Source: an uncultured Eggerthellaceae bacterium (GTDB lineage: Bacteria; Actinomycetota; Coriobacteriia; Coriobacteriales; Eggerthellaceae). From it: a stretch of 9,199 bases of DNA. Under the pieces are notes generated by a model that was not told where the DNA came from, did not search any database, and worked only from the letters and a program-made list of their open reading frames with translations. The translations under genes and the position numbers were made by a program. The stretch lies in assembly GCA_946631805.1 (NCBI GenBank), contig CAMPAJ010000049.1, positions 1 to 9,199 of the forward strand. The letters run 5' to 3'. Positions 1 to 7,463 of the stretch are shown piece by piece. Every line of letters begins with the position of its first letter. Within the stretch, counting starts at the first letter, position 1.

Positions 1-1
1 C

Positions 2-1918
2 GAGCAGAACATCATGATGAACAGTCCGTTCTTCCGCCTGTTCAACTTGTTGGGCGGCGAGGTTACGCGCTACGGCAATTACTCGAACTGCGCGGTCAAC
101 TTCGGGTCCAATCCGTTTACCTACGGTGACGGGTGGGGACGCCGTTCGTTCAAATCTCTCCAGAAAGACCAACTTGTCGTACTGTTCGGCGACTCGGTCA
201 TGGATATGCGCATGGGCGGTGACGGAGCCGGCTACGATCTGAACGTCGCGATGGAAAAACAGAACGTGCGCGTCATCATGATCGACCCGCGCCGCAACGA
301 GGTGGCCACGAACAAGGGCGCCGAATGGATCCCCATCCGTCCCGGCACCGATGCCGCGCTCGTCGCGGGCATTGCGCACGAGCTTGAATCGCTGGGGCTC
401 ACCGACCATGACTTCCTGAAGAAGTACTGCGTCGGCTACACCGAAGACACGCTTCCCAAGGGCGCGCCTAAGAATTCCTCGTACTACGCCTACATCATGG
501 GCATCGGTTACGACAAGGTTGAAAAAACACCAGCATGGGCGGCGGGCATCACGGGTATTCCCGAGGCGCGCATCAAGCAGCTCGCTCGCGAGATCGGCGA
601 GGCGAAGCCGCTGTTCGTCGCGCAGGGCTGGGGTATGCAGCGTCATGCGAACGGCGATTTTGCAGCGCGTGCGGTCATGCTGCTACCGCAGCTCGTGGGC
701 CAAGTGGGCAAGCCCGGCACGAATGCGGGCACCCACGAGGGCAACACCGGTTTCCCGCTTCCCACATTGCCTACGGGCGACAACCCCATCGCCGAGCAGT
801 TTCCCAACTACCTATGGCCCGAGGCCATCAAGGATGGCCCCGCGCTCACGGCAAAAAACGCCGGCATCAAGGGTGCCGATGCGCTCAAGACGAGCATCAA
901 GATGCTGGTGAACTACGGAAATAACATGCCAGCAGGCCAAAACGGCGACATCAACTTCACGACGGATATCCTGCGCGATGAATCGCTGTGCGAGTTCATC
1001 TTGTGCTACGACGTGTTCATGACGCCGTCTGCCAAGTTTGCCGACATCATTCTGCCCGACCTGACGCCGCAGGAGACGTACTCGCTTTCGGCTGCAGGCG
1101 AGATGAACGACAGCCTGGGCATCTGGTTCGGCCAGCCTATCCGCGAGCCGATGTACGAGCGTCGCGAGGTCTACGAAGTGTGCGGCGACCTGGCCAAGCG
1201 CTTGGGCGTGTACGACGAGTACTCCGAAGGCGGCATGACGCGCGAAGACTGGTGCCGCAAGCTTTACGACGAGCTGCGCGAACAGGTTGACGGGCTGCCC
1301 ACGTACGACGAGGGCGTCGCCATGGGCATGTACAAGCGCGAAGTCGAAGTCGACACGAGCACCGATCCGTTCATCCAAGACCCCCAGAAGAACCCCCTTG
1401 CGACCGAGACGGGCAAGATTCAGGTGTACTCTCCCGAACTCGCCAAGCTCGCCGAGGAGTGGGAATTGCCCGAAGGCGACGTCATCCTGCCCATTCCCGC
1501 ATTCGTGCCTGGTTTTGAAGGTGCAGGTAGCCAGACCGAGGAGCGACCTCTGCAGCTGTTCTCGTTCCACTACCGTGCGCATACCCATTCGACGTATGCC
1601 AACAACGAGGTCATCCAAAAGAGCGCGACGCACCAGCTGTGGATCAACCCGGCCGATGCGGAGCCGCGCGGTATCGCCGACGGCGACACGGTCAGCGTTG
1701 CTACCGACCGCGGCGAAGTTACCATCTTGGCTAAGGTGACCAACCGCATCGTCCCCGGGGCCGTGGCGCTTCCCGAGGGCGGTTGGTACGACCCCGACCC
1801 CAACGGCGTCGACAAGGGCGGTTGCATAAACACGCTCGTCAGCCGCCACGTCAATCCCGTTTCAAAAGGTACCGGTCAGCAGAGCAGCATCTGCGAAGTG
1901 AAGAAAGTGGGTGCGTAA
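2..1918 (+). CDS. dmsA: DMSO reductase-like molybdopterin catalytic subunit DmsA (5' end outside window)
   Basis: Catalytic subunit of a DMSO-reductase-type complex, expected to reduce S- or N-oxides at a bis-molybdopterin guanine dinucleotide site on the outer side of the membrane. Only the last ~638 residues are visible. E. coli DmsA is roughly 800 residues as a precursor, so the Tat signal and N-terminal [4Fe-4S] cysteines are presumably upstream of the window. The visible part begins near the molybdenum ligand: the YGNYS motif (Ser codon at 83-85) aligns with the YGDYS segment of E. coli DmsA, whose Ser ligates Mo. Further family matches are the IDPRRNE and EWIPIRPGTDAAL cofactor-binding stretch (about 283-363), KYCVGYTEDTLP, QGWGMQRHANG, and the C-terminal dinucleotide-binding domain with HSTYANN and VDKGGCINTLVSRH. 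The gene stops at TAA 1916-1918, three bases before dmsB, as in an operon. Exact substrate is not readable from sequence. Confidence 0.93.
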   Translation, partial: EQNIMMNSPFFRLFNLLGGEVTRYGNYSNCAVNFGSNPFTYGDGWGRRSFKSLQKDQLVVLFGDSVMDMRMGGDGAGYDLNVAMEKQNVRVIMIDPRRNEVATNKGAEWIPIRPGTDAALVAGIAHELESLGLTDHDFLKKYCVGYTEDTLPKGAPKNSSYYAYIMGIGYDKVEKTPAWAAGITGIPEARIKQLAREIGEAKPLFVAQGWGMQRHANGDFAARAVMLLPQLVGQVGKPGTNAGTHEGNTGFPLPTLPTGDNPIAEQFPNYLWPEAIKDGPALTAKNAGIKGADALKTSIKMLVNYGNNMPAGQNGDINFTTDILRDESLCEFILCYDVFMTPSAKFADIILPDLTPQETYSLSAAGEMNDSLGIWFGQPIREPMYERREVYEVCGDLAKRLGVYDEYSEGGMTREDWCRKLYDELREQVDGLPTYDEGVAMGMYKREVEVDTSTDPFIQDPQKNPLATETGKIQVYSPELAKLAEEWELPEGDVILPIPAFVPGFEGAGSQTEERPLQLFSFHYRAHTHSTYANNEVIQKSATHQLWINPADAEPRGIADGDTVSVATDRGEVTILAKVTNRIVPGAVALPEGGWYDPDPNGVDKGGCINTLVSRHVNPVSKGTGQQSSICEVKKVGA

Positions 1919-1921
1919 GTC

Positions 1922-2539
1922 ATGACCCAGTACGGATTCTTCTACGACGCCACGCGTTGCACGGGTTGCAAGACGTGCGAGTTGGCGTGCAAGGACTACA
2001 AGAACCTGCCGGTCGAGTTCTCGTACCGTCATGTGTACGAAGTCGAGGGCGGCGGCTGGCAGAAAGACGATGCCGGCTCTTGGACGACCGACTCCTACAC
2101 GTACTATATATCCATGTCGTGCAACCACTGCGATGACCCGGCTTGCACGCATGCATGCCCGACGGGCGCCATGCACAAGGACGATAACGGCATCGTGTCG
2201 GTCGACGAGGCAAAATGCATCGGATGCGGTTACTGCGCGATGGCATGCCCCTACGATGCACCCACGGTGTCGAAGGAAATCGGGCACAGCGCCAAGTGCA
2301 ACGGCTGCGCCGAGCGCGTTGCCGAGGGCCTTCAGCCCGTCTGCGTCGAGGGTTGTTCGGGCCGCGCGCTGTTCTTCGGGCCTATCGACGAGCTGCCGAA
2401 CCATGACGAGCCCGCCGATGTGGCGCCGCTTCCCTCGGCTGATTTCACGAAACCCAACTTGTATTTGAAGAAATGCGCGACCATGCAGCCGAACGGCGGC
2501 GAGGGCGTGCTGGTCTCGAACATCCTGGAGGTGATGTAG
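1922..2539 (+). CDS. dmsB: DmsB-like four-cluster [4Fe-4S] electron-transfer subunit
   Basis: Ferredoxin-like subunit that carries electrons from the membrane anchor to the catalytic subunit. It is 205 residues, the same length as E. coli DmsB, and opens with the same kind of sequence (TQYGFF, then RCTGCKTCELACKDYK). Sixteen cysteines form four cluster motifs: Cys13/16/19/23, Cys67/70/75/79, Cys99/102/105/109 and Cys126/129/141/145. The GPIDELPN and APLPSADFTKPN segments near the C terminus are also DmsB-like. After Cys145 the usual Pro is replaced by Ser (CSGRAL, where E. coli has CPLRAL). There is no signal peptide, so export would be as a complex with Tat-borne DmsA. The ATG lies 3 nt after the dmsA stop and the dmsC start follows directly, so the three genes are probably translated together. 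No strong Shine-Dalgarno sequence precedes it. Confidence 0.96.
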   Translation: MTQYGFFYDATRCTGCKTCELACKDYKNLPVEFSYRHVYEVEGGGWQKDDAGSWTTDSYTYYISMSCNHCDDPACTHACPTGAMHKDDNGIVSVDEAKCIGCGYCAMACPYDAPTVSKEIGHSAKCNGCAERVAEGLQPVCVEGCSGRALFFGPIDELPNHDEPADVAPLPSADFTKPNLYLKKCATMQPNGGEGVLVSNILEVM

Positions 2540-2540
2540 C

Positions 2541-3401
2541 ATGGCGGCAGCAATCCACGAATTGCCCTTGGCGTTGTTCACGACGCTCGCCTCTATTGGC
2601 GCCGGTGCTTTCATAGCGCTCGCCCTGGCGTTTTTCACGACGAAGTTCACTGACGAGCAGCTCGCACGCGTCGACAAGCTGACGATCGTTCCCGCAATCG
2701 TGGTCGTTGTGGGCTTTATTGCGGCATTCTTCCATCTGGCCAATCCGGCTGCGGCGTTTGGCGTGTTCGGCGGGCTGGGGCGCTCTCCGATGTCTAACGA
2801 GCTTGCCGTTGCGGTCGTGTTCGCCATTGTCATGGCCGTGTACGTAATCATGGGTTTTGCAGGCAAGTTGGCGGGTGCCAGGAAGGGGCTTGCCGGTGCC
2901 GTTGCAGTTCTAGCCGTGCTGTTCGCCGTGTTCATGGGGCTTGCTTACGGTATGCCGACCATCCCCACGTGGTCGACTGCATGGCCCGTCGTCCAAATGC
3001 TCGGCTATGCGCTGCTCGGCGGATCGGCGATGGGGGCCTGCGTGCTCGCATTTGCCGGAGCGGGCGATGCCGCACACGAGGGGTCCTTCAAAACGGCGCT
3101 CATCGGTCTCGCCGTCGTCGGGCTCGTGCTCGCCGTTGCCGGTCTTGTGCTCATGGCGTCAGGCGCGACGGGCATCGCCAACACGTTCGTGTCGGGAGCC
3201 GAGCTCGTATCGGGCTGCATGGGCGCGCTGGTCGTATCGATCGTGTGCCTTGCCCTGGCTTGCGCTGCCGTAGTCGCGGCGGCGTTGGGCAAAGGCGGAA
3301 AGGCGATTCCCGCAGTTGCCGTCGTGCTTGCCTTCGCGGGCATTCTGGCGGGCCGTTTCGTGTTCTACGCTTTGCAGATTTCGGTCGGTGTGTCGTTCTA
3401 G
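2541..3401 (+). CDS. dmsC: DmsC-like membrane anchor / menaquinol-oxidising subunit
   Basis: Integral membrane subunit that holds the DmsAB dimer and oxidises menaquinol. The 286 residues match E. coli DmsC in length and layout. Eight hydrophobic segments can be seen at about residues 10-33, 49-67, 87-108, 115-136, 148-174, 184-207, 220-248 and 255-279. Shared motifs include the N-terminal HELPL, GFIA..HL..P..AF, SNE at 85-87, PTWSTAWP at 142-149, and the C-terminal GR.VFYALQISVG. His65 falls at the same residue number as the E. coli DmsC His65 implicated in quinol binding. The start ATG is one base after the dmsB stop, with a good Shine-Dalgarno (GGAGGTG at 2527-2533) inside the end of dmsB, indicating translational coupling. 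It is the last gene of the operon, followed by a hairpin. Confidence 0.94.
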   Translation: MAAAIHELPLALFTTLASIGAGAFIALALAFFTTKFTDEQLARVDKLTIVPAIVVVVGFIAAFFHLANPAAAFGVFGGLGRSPMSNELAVAVVFAIVMAVYVIMGFAGKLAGARKGLAGAVAVLAVLFAVFMGLAYGMPTIPTWSTAWPVVQMLGYALLGGSAMGACVLAFAGAGDAAHEGSFKTALIGLAVVGLVLAVAGLVLMASGATGIANTFVSGAELVSGCMGALVVSIVCLALACAAVVAAALGKGGKAIPAVAVVLAFAGILAGRFVFYALQISVGVSF

Positions 3402-3450
3402 CAAAGGGATGCGATAACTGAAAGCAAAGGGGTGGCTTTATCCCTGTCGC

Positions 3451-3490
3451 GAAGAGCTGCGGTTGGCTTTTGCCCGCCGCAGCTTCTTGT
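3451..3490 (+). terminator. Probable terminator of the dmsABC operon
   Basis: An 8-bp perfect stem AGCTGCGG (3455-3462) / CCGCAGCT (3477-3484) encloses a 14-nt loop. Inside it a short GGC-TTTT-GCC can pair further. It is followed by TCTTGT, only a weak T-run, so intrinsic termination may be partial. It lies about 54 nt after the dmsC stop, where an operon end is expected. Confidence 0.55.
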
Positions 3491-3579
3491 ATGTCCTTCA
3501 CTTTGCCTTTCGACGACGTGACATTTCGACCAACGGCGCGTAAGCAGGTTTCATCCGTTTCGATTCTCTGCGGAGGTTG

Positions 3580-3601
3580 TCGTCTCGAAGCATCTAGACG
3601 A
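3580..3601. promoter_or_regulatory. Inverted repeat upstream of the chaperone gene
   Basis: TCGTCT (3580-3585) and AGACGA (3596-3601) are perfect 6-bp inverted arms with a 10-nt spacer. The pair lies just upstream of a TATGAT hexamer (3612-3617), a position that would suit an operator. Six-base arms can occur by chance, so this is a weak call. Confidence 0.25.
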
Positions 3602-3627
3602 GCCAATTCGGTATGATGGCTACTGGC

Positions 3628-3647
3628 AAGAACGACAAGCCGTTCTT
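3628..3647. promoter_or_regulatory. Perfect inverted repeat / leader hairpin before the chaperone gene
   Basis: AAGAACG (3628-3634) and CGTTCTT (3641-3647) form a perfect 7-bp stem with a 6-nt loop, 31 nt before the chosen ATG. It could be a transcription-factor operator just downstream of the possible TATGAT -10 (3612-3617) or a 5'-leader hairpin in the mRNA. It is not followed by a T-run, so termination is unlikely. Confidence 0.4.
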
Positions 3648-3668
3648 CTGCATCTGATATAACGAAGT

Positions 3669-3672
3669 GGAG
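3669..3672 (+). promoter_or_regulatory. Ribosome binding site that decides the chaperone start
   Basis: GGAG at 3669-3672 sits 6 nt before ATG 3679. The alternative in-frame GTG at 3667 overlaps this site and has no Shine-Dalgarno of its own, so the ATG is preferred. Confidence 0.6.
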
Positions 3673-3678
3673 CACAGC

Positions 3679-4338
3679 ATGGTTGAACGCACCAGGGAAG
3701 ACTGGATTAACTACGCCGAAGGACTGGCATTCGTGGGCAATTCGCTGCTCGCGCCGATGAACCAGACGGGGACGGTGGGGCTCGAGCCCGAGTTTTGGGC
3801 CAACTTCCCCGATTTTGGCAGCGCTGATGTGACGAAGGCGCTCGAGGTGCTCGAAGCCTACGCAAAAGATGCCCAAACGTATGCCGAAAGCGGGGAAGAT
3901 CCCGTTCAACGTGCGTCGGTCGAGTACACGAAGCTGTTCGTGGGCCCGCCGCGCCCGGCAGCGGCTCCGTGGGAGACCCTGCACCGCGGCGAAGGGGCTA
4001 CGGTGGGTTTCGGCGAGCCGACGTTTGCCATGCAGCGCTTGCTGCGCGAGGCCGGGCTCGAGATTTCCAACGAGAACAACCAGTATGCGGACCACATTGG
4101 CATCGAGCTTCTGTACGCGTCGGTATTGTGCACGCGCATAGCCGAGGCGCTCGGTGAAAGCGGTGCCGACGAAGACGGCGAGGCCGCTGTAACGCCGGAT
4201 ACGCTGAGCGCGTTCGTTCATGAGCATCCCCTGGGTTGGATCGATCGCCTTATCGTTGCGGTGGATGAATCCGCGTGCGGCGGATACATCGCCGATTTGC
4301 TCCAGCTTGCAAAGGCGTTGCTGCAAACGCTTGCATAG
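3679..4338 (+). CDS. TorD/DmsD-family molybdoenzyme maturation chaperone
   Basis: Cytoplasmic chaperone expected to bind the Tat leader or apo-form of a molybdoenzyme and hold it until the molybdenum cofactor is inserted, before export. The 219-residue protein is acidic, soluble and mostly helical in character, the usual size for this family. Two hallmark segments are visible: EYTKLFVGPPRPAAAPWE at residues 82-99, and QYADHIGIELLY at 135-146, the latter corresponding to the family's conserved DHI-x-x-EL motif. Its client is most simply DmsA encoded just upstream, but the Tat-exported molybdoenzyme starting at 7565 is an equally reachable client. It is separated from dmsC by a long spacer with a terminator-like hairpin and so is probably transcribed from its own promoter. 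It is convergent with the MFS gene. An alternative GTG start at 3667 would add four residues. Confidence 0.9.
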   Translation: MVERTREDWINYAEGLAFVGNSLLAPMNQTGTVGLEPEFWANFPDFGSADVTKALEVLEAYAKDAQTYAESGEDPVQRASVEYTKLFVGPPRPAAAPWETLHRGEGATVGFGEPTFAMQRLLREAGLEISNENNQYADHIGIELLYASVLCTRIAEALGESGADEDGEAAVTPDTLSAFVHEHPLGWIDRLIVAVDESACGGYIADLLQLAKALLQTLA

Positions 4339-4371
4339 GTGCGGCGGTTTTCGGGTCGTGTGCTCTGCTGA

Positions 4372-4419
4372 GGTGGCGATGGTGCCTTGCGCAGGGCTTC
4401 GGTTTGCCGTTCCGCCACC
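4372..4419. terminator. Possible structure between convergent chaperone and transporter genes
   Basis: GGTGGCG (4372-4378) and CGCCACC (4413-4419) are perfect 7-bp inverted arms in the 94-nt convergent gap. The 34-nt loop is long and no T-run follows on either strand. A role in ending both transcripts is plausible from its position only. Confidence 0.25.
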
Positions 4420-4432
4420 CCCGGAGTGCGCT

Positions 4433-5932
4433 TTACTGCTGGCGGCGTTTGGCAGATGGCGGGTAGGCCAGCAGGGCGGCGACGAATGAGGCGGCGATCA
4501 GGGCGAGCACGCAACAGATGGTGAACGTGAAGCCGAAGTTGTCGTTCGTAACGCCCCACACGACCGATGCCAGGCCGATTCCCACGTCGAACAGGAGCAT
4601 GAACAGGCCGTTAGCCGCGCCCCAACGCTCGGCGGGGGAGTTCTTCACGGCGACGGTCTGGTTGACGGGCAAGGCGATTCCCAGGCAGAGGCCGTAGAAA
4701 ACCCCGGCAATGTAGAACAGGGCGCTCTGGCCGATGCTCGGACCTGGCATGAGCGTCACGGCAAGCAACATGACGTAGCACACGAGGCCGGACGCAACCG
4801 CTATCGCGAATAGCTTGATGGGCACCACGCGGTCCATGAACGCCTTGGACGAGACGCGTACGACGATCATCGATACAGCCGAGAGCGTGTAGAAAACCCC
4901 CGCGTTGCCCACGCCCAGGGTCGTGCCCAGAAGTCCCACGAAGAAGATGCCGAACCCGAACGCGGGGGAGAGCACCATCATCGGGATGCCGCCCGTTAAC
5001 GCCCCAGGTTCGGCGATTCTAGCGAGCAGTCCGCCGTTTGAGGTGGGATTATTTGCCCGGTTGCAAGAGGAGCCGTCGTTTTGCGCAGTATCATTTGTCC
5101 CGTTGTGGAAGGCGCCATTATGCAGCTCGTCTTGCTTCTCTGCGCCGTTGTCGTTCGTGCTCAAGTTTCGCTTAGAACATGCGGATTCTCGCTCTTTGGC
5201 TGCCGGGCTCTCGTCGAGAACGGTTATGCTGGCCATGCGGTCGTCTTTGGAGTTCGCTTTGGCAAGGGCGAGCCTTCGGTACGTCGATGTTTCGGGCAAT
5301 CGTATGGGATTGCGCTCGTAGCGGCAGAATGCGCACAATGCCAACGAAATCGCAGCCGAAATCGAAAGGCCCCAGAACAGGTTCTCGGGTGGATCGGTCG
5401 AGACGAGTGCGATGGCGATGGCAGGGCCGACGGACATGGCAAATGCCTGGCCCAGCCCGTAGTAGCCGATGCCTTCGCCGAGCCGCTCGGCAGGAAGCAC
5501 GTCGGCGGCGGCAGTCGCGGTTGCCGTGGTGACGGCCGAGAAACCCAAGCCCTGCAGCGTGCGCCACAGCATGATGATGTTGATATCGGCCGAAAACGCT
5601 GCGCCGAGCACGCCGACGAGCAATACGATGGCGCCTACCACGATGACGAGCAGCCGGCCGCGCGCATCCGCGAGCGGGCCCGACACCAGACGCCCGATGA
5701 TGGCCGCAAACGAGAACACCGCCGCGCCGATTCCCGAAAGCGTTGCGCTCCCGCCGAGGCGGTCGATGTAGACCGACGTGCCCGCATTGAGCCCCTGCCC
5801 GACGATGTAGCAGGTCAACGTTACGCCGATGATGGCGATGAACACAGCTGTGAACAGCCGTGACGATGTTTCCGATTTCGAGTCGTTCGTTGAATCAGCC
5901 ATGGGGTTTCGCTTCTTCGCTCGTTCAATCAT
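4433..5932 (-). CDS. MFS transporter with a long hydrophilic central loop
   Basis: Major facilitator superfamily permease in the cytoplasmic membrane; substrate unknown. The two six-helix halves span about residues 24-205 and 303-490. The motif A loop is clear at residues 80-93 (GRLVSGPLADARGR), placed between TM2 and TM3 as usual. The second half ends in YPPSAKRRQQ, a basic cytoplasmic tail. The loop joining the halves, about residues 205-302, is nearly 100 residues and rich in Asn, Ser, Asp and Glu; typical MFS linkers are much shorter. The start is uncertain. ATG 5932 gives 499 residues; an in-frame ATG at 5902 gives 489 residues (MADSTND...) and has a weak purine-rich GAAGAAG upstream. 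The gene begins 48 nt after the stop of the MocR gene on the same strand, so co-transcription is likely. It may import the ligand or acceptor used by the neighbouring molybdoenzyme or export its product. Confidence 0.88.
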   Translation of the reverse strand: MIERAKKRNPMADSTNDSKSETSSRLFTAVFIAIIGVTLTCYIVGQGLNAGTSVYIDRLGGSATLSGIGAAVFSFAAIIGRLVSGPLADARGRLLVIVVGAIVLLVGVLGAAFSADINIIMLWRTLQGLGFSAVTTATATAAADVLPAERLGEGIGYYGLGQAFAMSVGPAIAIALVSTDPPENLFWGLSISAAISLALCAFCRYERNPIRLPETSTYRRLALAKANSKDDRMASITVLDESPAAKERESACSKRNLSTNDNGAEKQDELHNGAFHNGTNDTAQNDGSSCNRANNPTSNGGLLARIAEPGALTGGIPMMVLSPAFGFGIFFVGLLGTTLGVGNAGVFYTLSAVSMIVVRVSSKAFMDRVVPIKLFAIAVASGLVCYVMLLAVTLMPGPSIGQSALFYIAGVFYGLCLGIALPVNQTVAVKNSPAERWGAANGLFMLLFDVGIGLASVVWGVTNDNFGFTFTICCVLALIAASFVAALLAYPPSAKRRQQ

Positions 5933-5942
5933 GCCGTATCGC

Positions 5943-5955
5943 CGCGCGAAGCGCG
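5943..5955 (-). other. Small GC hairpin in the MocR-MFS gap
   Basis: Arms CGCGC (5943-5947) and GCGCG (5951-5955) flank a 3-nt loop within the 48-nt gap. It has no T-run. It might modulate read-through or mRNA stability between the two genes, but GC-rich DNA yields such structures by chance. Confidence 0.2.
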
Positions 5956-5980
5956 AGGCTCCGTGCCGTCAACGGATATT

Positions 5981-7444
5981 CTAGCTTAACCAAGCATTTC
6001 GCAAAGCGCGCACGCCGGGTGCGATGTCGTCGAGCGCGATGGCCGAGAAGCCGACCATGACGTTGTTCTGAGGTGCGGGTTTGCTAAACCACATGCGGGT
6101 CGTGCCGTAGACCTTCACGCTGTTTTCGAGGGCCGACTCCAAAAGCTCGCTTTGGGTCATGCCGTTATGGACGGTTACATACAGGTGCATGCCGGTGTCG
6201 GTTCCCTTGATGTCGATGGCCTGGCCGAAGTCGGCGCGCAGGCATCGGAGCAGCTCGTCGTGGCGACGGTGGTTTCCCTTGGCGGTTTTGCGCACATGGG
6301 CATCCAGGTGGCCGTCGGCGATAAATCGCGCGAGGACTTCCTGGTCGAGCCACGAAACGGGCGGATGCGCGAAGTTGAACAGATGCCAGTAGCGTTCGAG
6401 CAGCTTGGGCGGCAACACCAGATACGCGATGCGCAATGAAGGCGAAAGCACCTTCGAAACGTTCCCCAGGTATGCAACGCGTCCGTAGGCGTCGAGCGAC
6501 TGCAGCGAGGGAATGGGCCGGGTCGTGTAGCGAAACTCATTGCAGCTGTCGTCTTCGATGATGTAGGCGTCGTTTTCTTCGGCCCATTTGAGCAATCGCG
6601 TGCGCGCATCCAACGGCAAAAGCGTTCCCGTGGGAAATTGGTGCGATGGCGTCGTGAATACGATGCGGGGCTTGCGCTCGTCAAGTGCCTGCAAGAACCC
6701 CTCGACTCCGGAGTCGATCGGCAGGGGCGTCATGGCAAATCCCAACCGTTGCGCTACCTCATGGACGGTCGGATAACCCGGCTCCTCCATGCCCAACACG
6801 TCGTTGTTGCAATCGAACAGCTGTAGCGTCGTCGTAAGCGCGTCGCATGTGCCCGCTTGCGGAACGACCTGTTCGGGAATGCAGTTGACGCCGCGGGTGC
6901 GCGCAAGGTAGCGGGCCAGTTCGTCGCGCAGGGCATTTGGCTCGTCGGTGTAGCTGTAGCGGGCAAGTTCGGGGCATGTCGAGCGGTACAAGACATCGTT
7001 CGTGAGCTTGCGCCATAAGTCGACCGGGAACGAGTCGGGCTGCAGGTTGGCATACGAGAAATCATAGCGCGCCTCCCCGCCGCTTCGGTTCTCGGCATAG
7101 AATGCGTCGCGGCTGCGCCCGCTGCGCGCTCGTTCAAGTGATTGCAGGTCCACGTTGTGGTCGAGCGCCATGTATTCGGTGTCGATGTGCTCGACCACGT
7201 ATCCCGAGCGGGGGACGTTGGTTACCAGGCCTTCGGTGGCCAATTGCAAGTAAGCTTGCTCGACGGTCGTATGCGAGATTCCCAAATCGGTCGAAAGCCT
7301 TCGAATGGAGGTGAGCTTATCGCCTTCCGAAAGCGCATTGGAGTAGATGGCATCACGTACTTGCTCGTATATTTGCTGGTAAATCGGTATATTTGAGCTC
7401 TCGTCAATATGCAGCAGCAAATCTGCCCTGCGTTTAGCGTTCAT
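5981..7444 (-). CDS. MocR-type (GntR-aminotransferase fusion) PLP-dependent transcription regulator
   Basis: Transcription factor with an N-terminal GntR winged helix-turn-helix (about residues 8-86; IPIYQQIYEQVRDAI, LTSIRRLSTDLGISHTTVEQAY and the wing RSGYVVEH) joined to a class I aminotransferase-like domain (about 125-487). The PLP site is recognisable: EEPGYP at 220-225, TPSHQFPTG at 265-273, the Asp of IIEDD at 298 and the Schiff-base Lys331 in NVSKVLSPSLR. The usual EDDYDSEFRY is EDDSCNEFRY here. The total of 487 residues is typical. ATG 7444 was chosen because GAGGAG lies 5 nt upstream; extension to ATG 7549 would add 35 non-family residues and run through the promoter repeats. Known MocR proteins respond to PLP or amine-type ligands such as GABA. 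It is divergent from the molybdoenzyme gene at 7565 and upstream of the MFS gene, so it probably regulates both and itself. Confidence 0.93.
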   Translation of the reverse strand: MNAKRRADLLLHIDESSNIPIYQQIYEQVRDAIYSNALSEGDKLTSIRRLSTDLGISHTTVEQAYLQLATEGLVTNVPRSGYVVEHIDTEYMALDHNVDLQSLERARSGRSRDAFYAENRSGGEARYDFSYANLQPDSFPVDLWRKLTNDVLYRSTCPELARYSYTDEPNALRDELARYLARTRGVNCIPEQVVPQAGTCDALTTTLQLFDCNNDVLGMEEPGYPTVHEVAQRLGFAMTPLPIDSGVEGFLQALDERKPRIVFTTPSHQFPTGTLLPLDARTRLLKWAEENDAYIIEDDSCNEFRYTTRPIPSLQSLDAYGRVAYLGNVSKVLSPSLRIAYLVLPPKLLERYWHLFNFAHPPVSWLDQEVLARFIADGHLDAHVRKTAKGNHRRHDELLRCLRADFGQAIDIKGTDTGMHLYVTVHNGMTQSELLESALENSVKVYGTTRMWFSKPAPQNNVMVGFSAIALDDIAPGVRALRNAWLS

Positions 7445-7449
7445 TTCAT

Positions 7450-7455
7450 CTCCTC
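7450..7455 (-). promoter_or_regulatory. Ribosome binding site fixing the MocR start
   Basis: On the minus strand this reads GAGGAG, 5 nt before the ATG at 7444. No comparable site precedes the longer in-frame start at 7549. Confidence 0.75.
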
Positions 7456-7463
7456 GTTGGCCA

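Larger units (their letters stand above)
3402..3678 (+). other. Non-coding spacer between dmsC and the chaperone gene
   Basis: A 277-nt gap without a credible gene. It holds, in order, a terminator-like hairpin at 3455-3484, a 6-bp inverted repeat at 3580-3601, a possible -10 hexamer TATGAT at 3612-3617 without a convincing -35, a perfect 7-bp inverted repeat at 3628-3647, and the chaperone ribosome binding site at 3669-3672. The length and structure suggest that the chaperone has its own promoter and leader rather than being read only from the dms operon. A 40-codon open frame starting near 3485 has no ribosome binding site and no recognisable features. Confidence 0.6.

Noticed and set aside
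812..1849. A 345-codon minus-strand open frame inside dmsA
   Set aside because: It is fully antisense to a conserved catalytic subunit and has no domain signature.
1862..2935. A 357-codon minus-strand open frame across dmsA, dmsB and dmsC
   Set aside because: It overlaps three recognised genes in the opposite direction, and its Ala/Thr/Arg-rich translation looks like a shadow.
3485..3614. A roughly 40-codon open frame in the dmsC-chaperone spacer
   Set aside because: It has no Shine-Dalgarno, starts at the edge of the terminator-like hairpin, and its product has no recognisable feature.
3151..4326. A 391-codon minus-strand open frame across dmsC, the spacer and the chaperone gene
   Set aside because: It crosses two well-supported genes and a structured spacer, is Arg/His/Pro-rich and low in family-like motifs, as expected for a GC-rich shadow frame.
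4301..4336. Imperfect inverted repeat around GGCGTT and AACGCTTGCA at the end of the chaperone gene
   Set aside because: It lies inside the coding sequence, has imperfect arms and no T-run, so it is most likely a coincidence of Ala/Leu/Gln codons.
5081..5863. A 260-codon plus-strand open frame antisense to the MFS gene
   Set aside because: The minus-strand frame has MFS motif A and transmembrane segments; the plus frame is Arg/His-rich without any motif.
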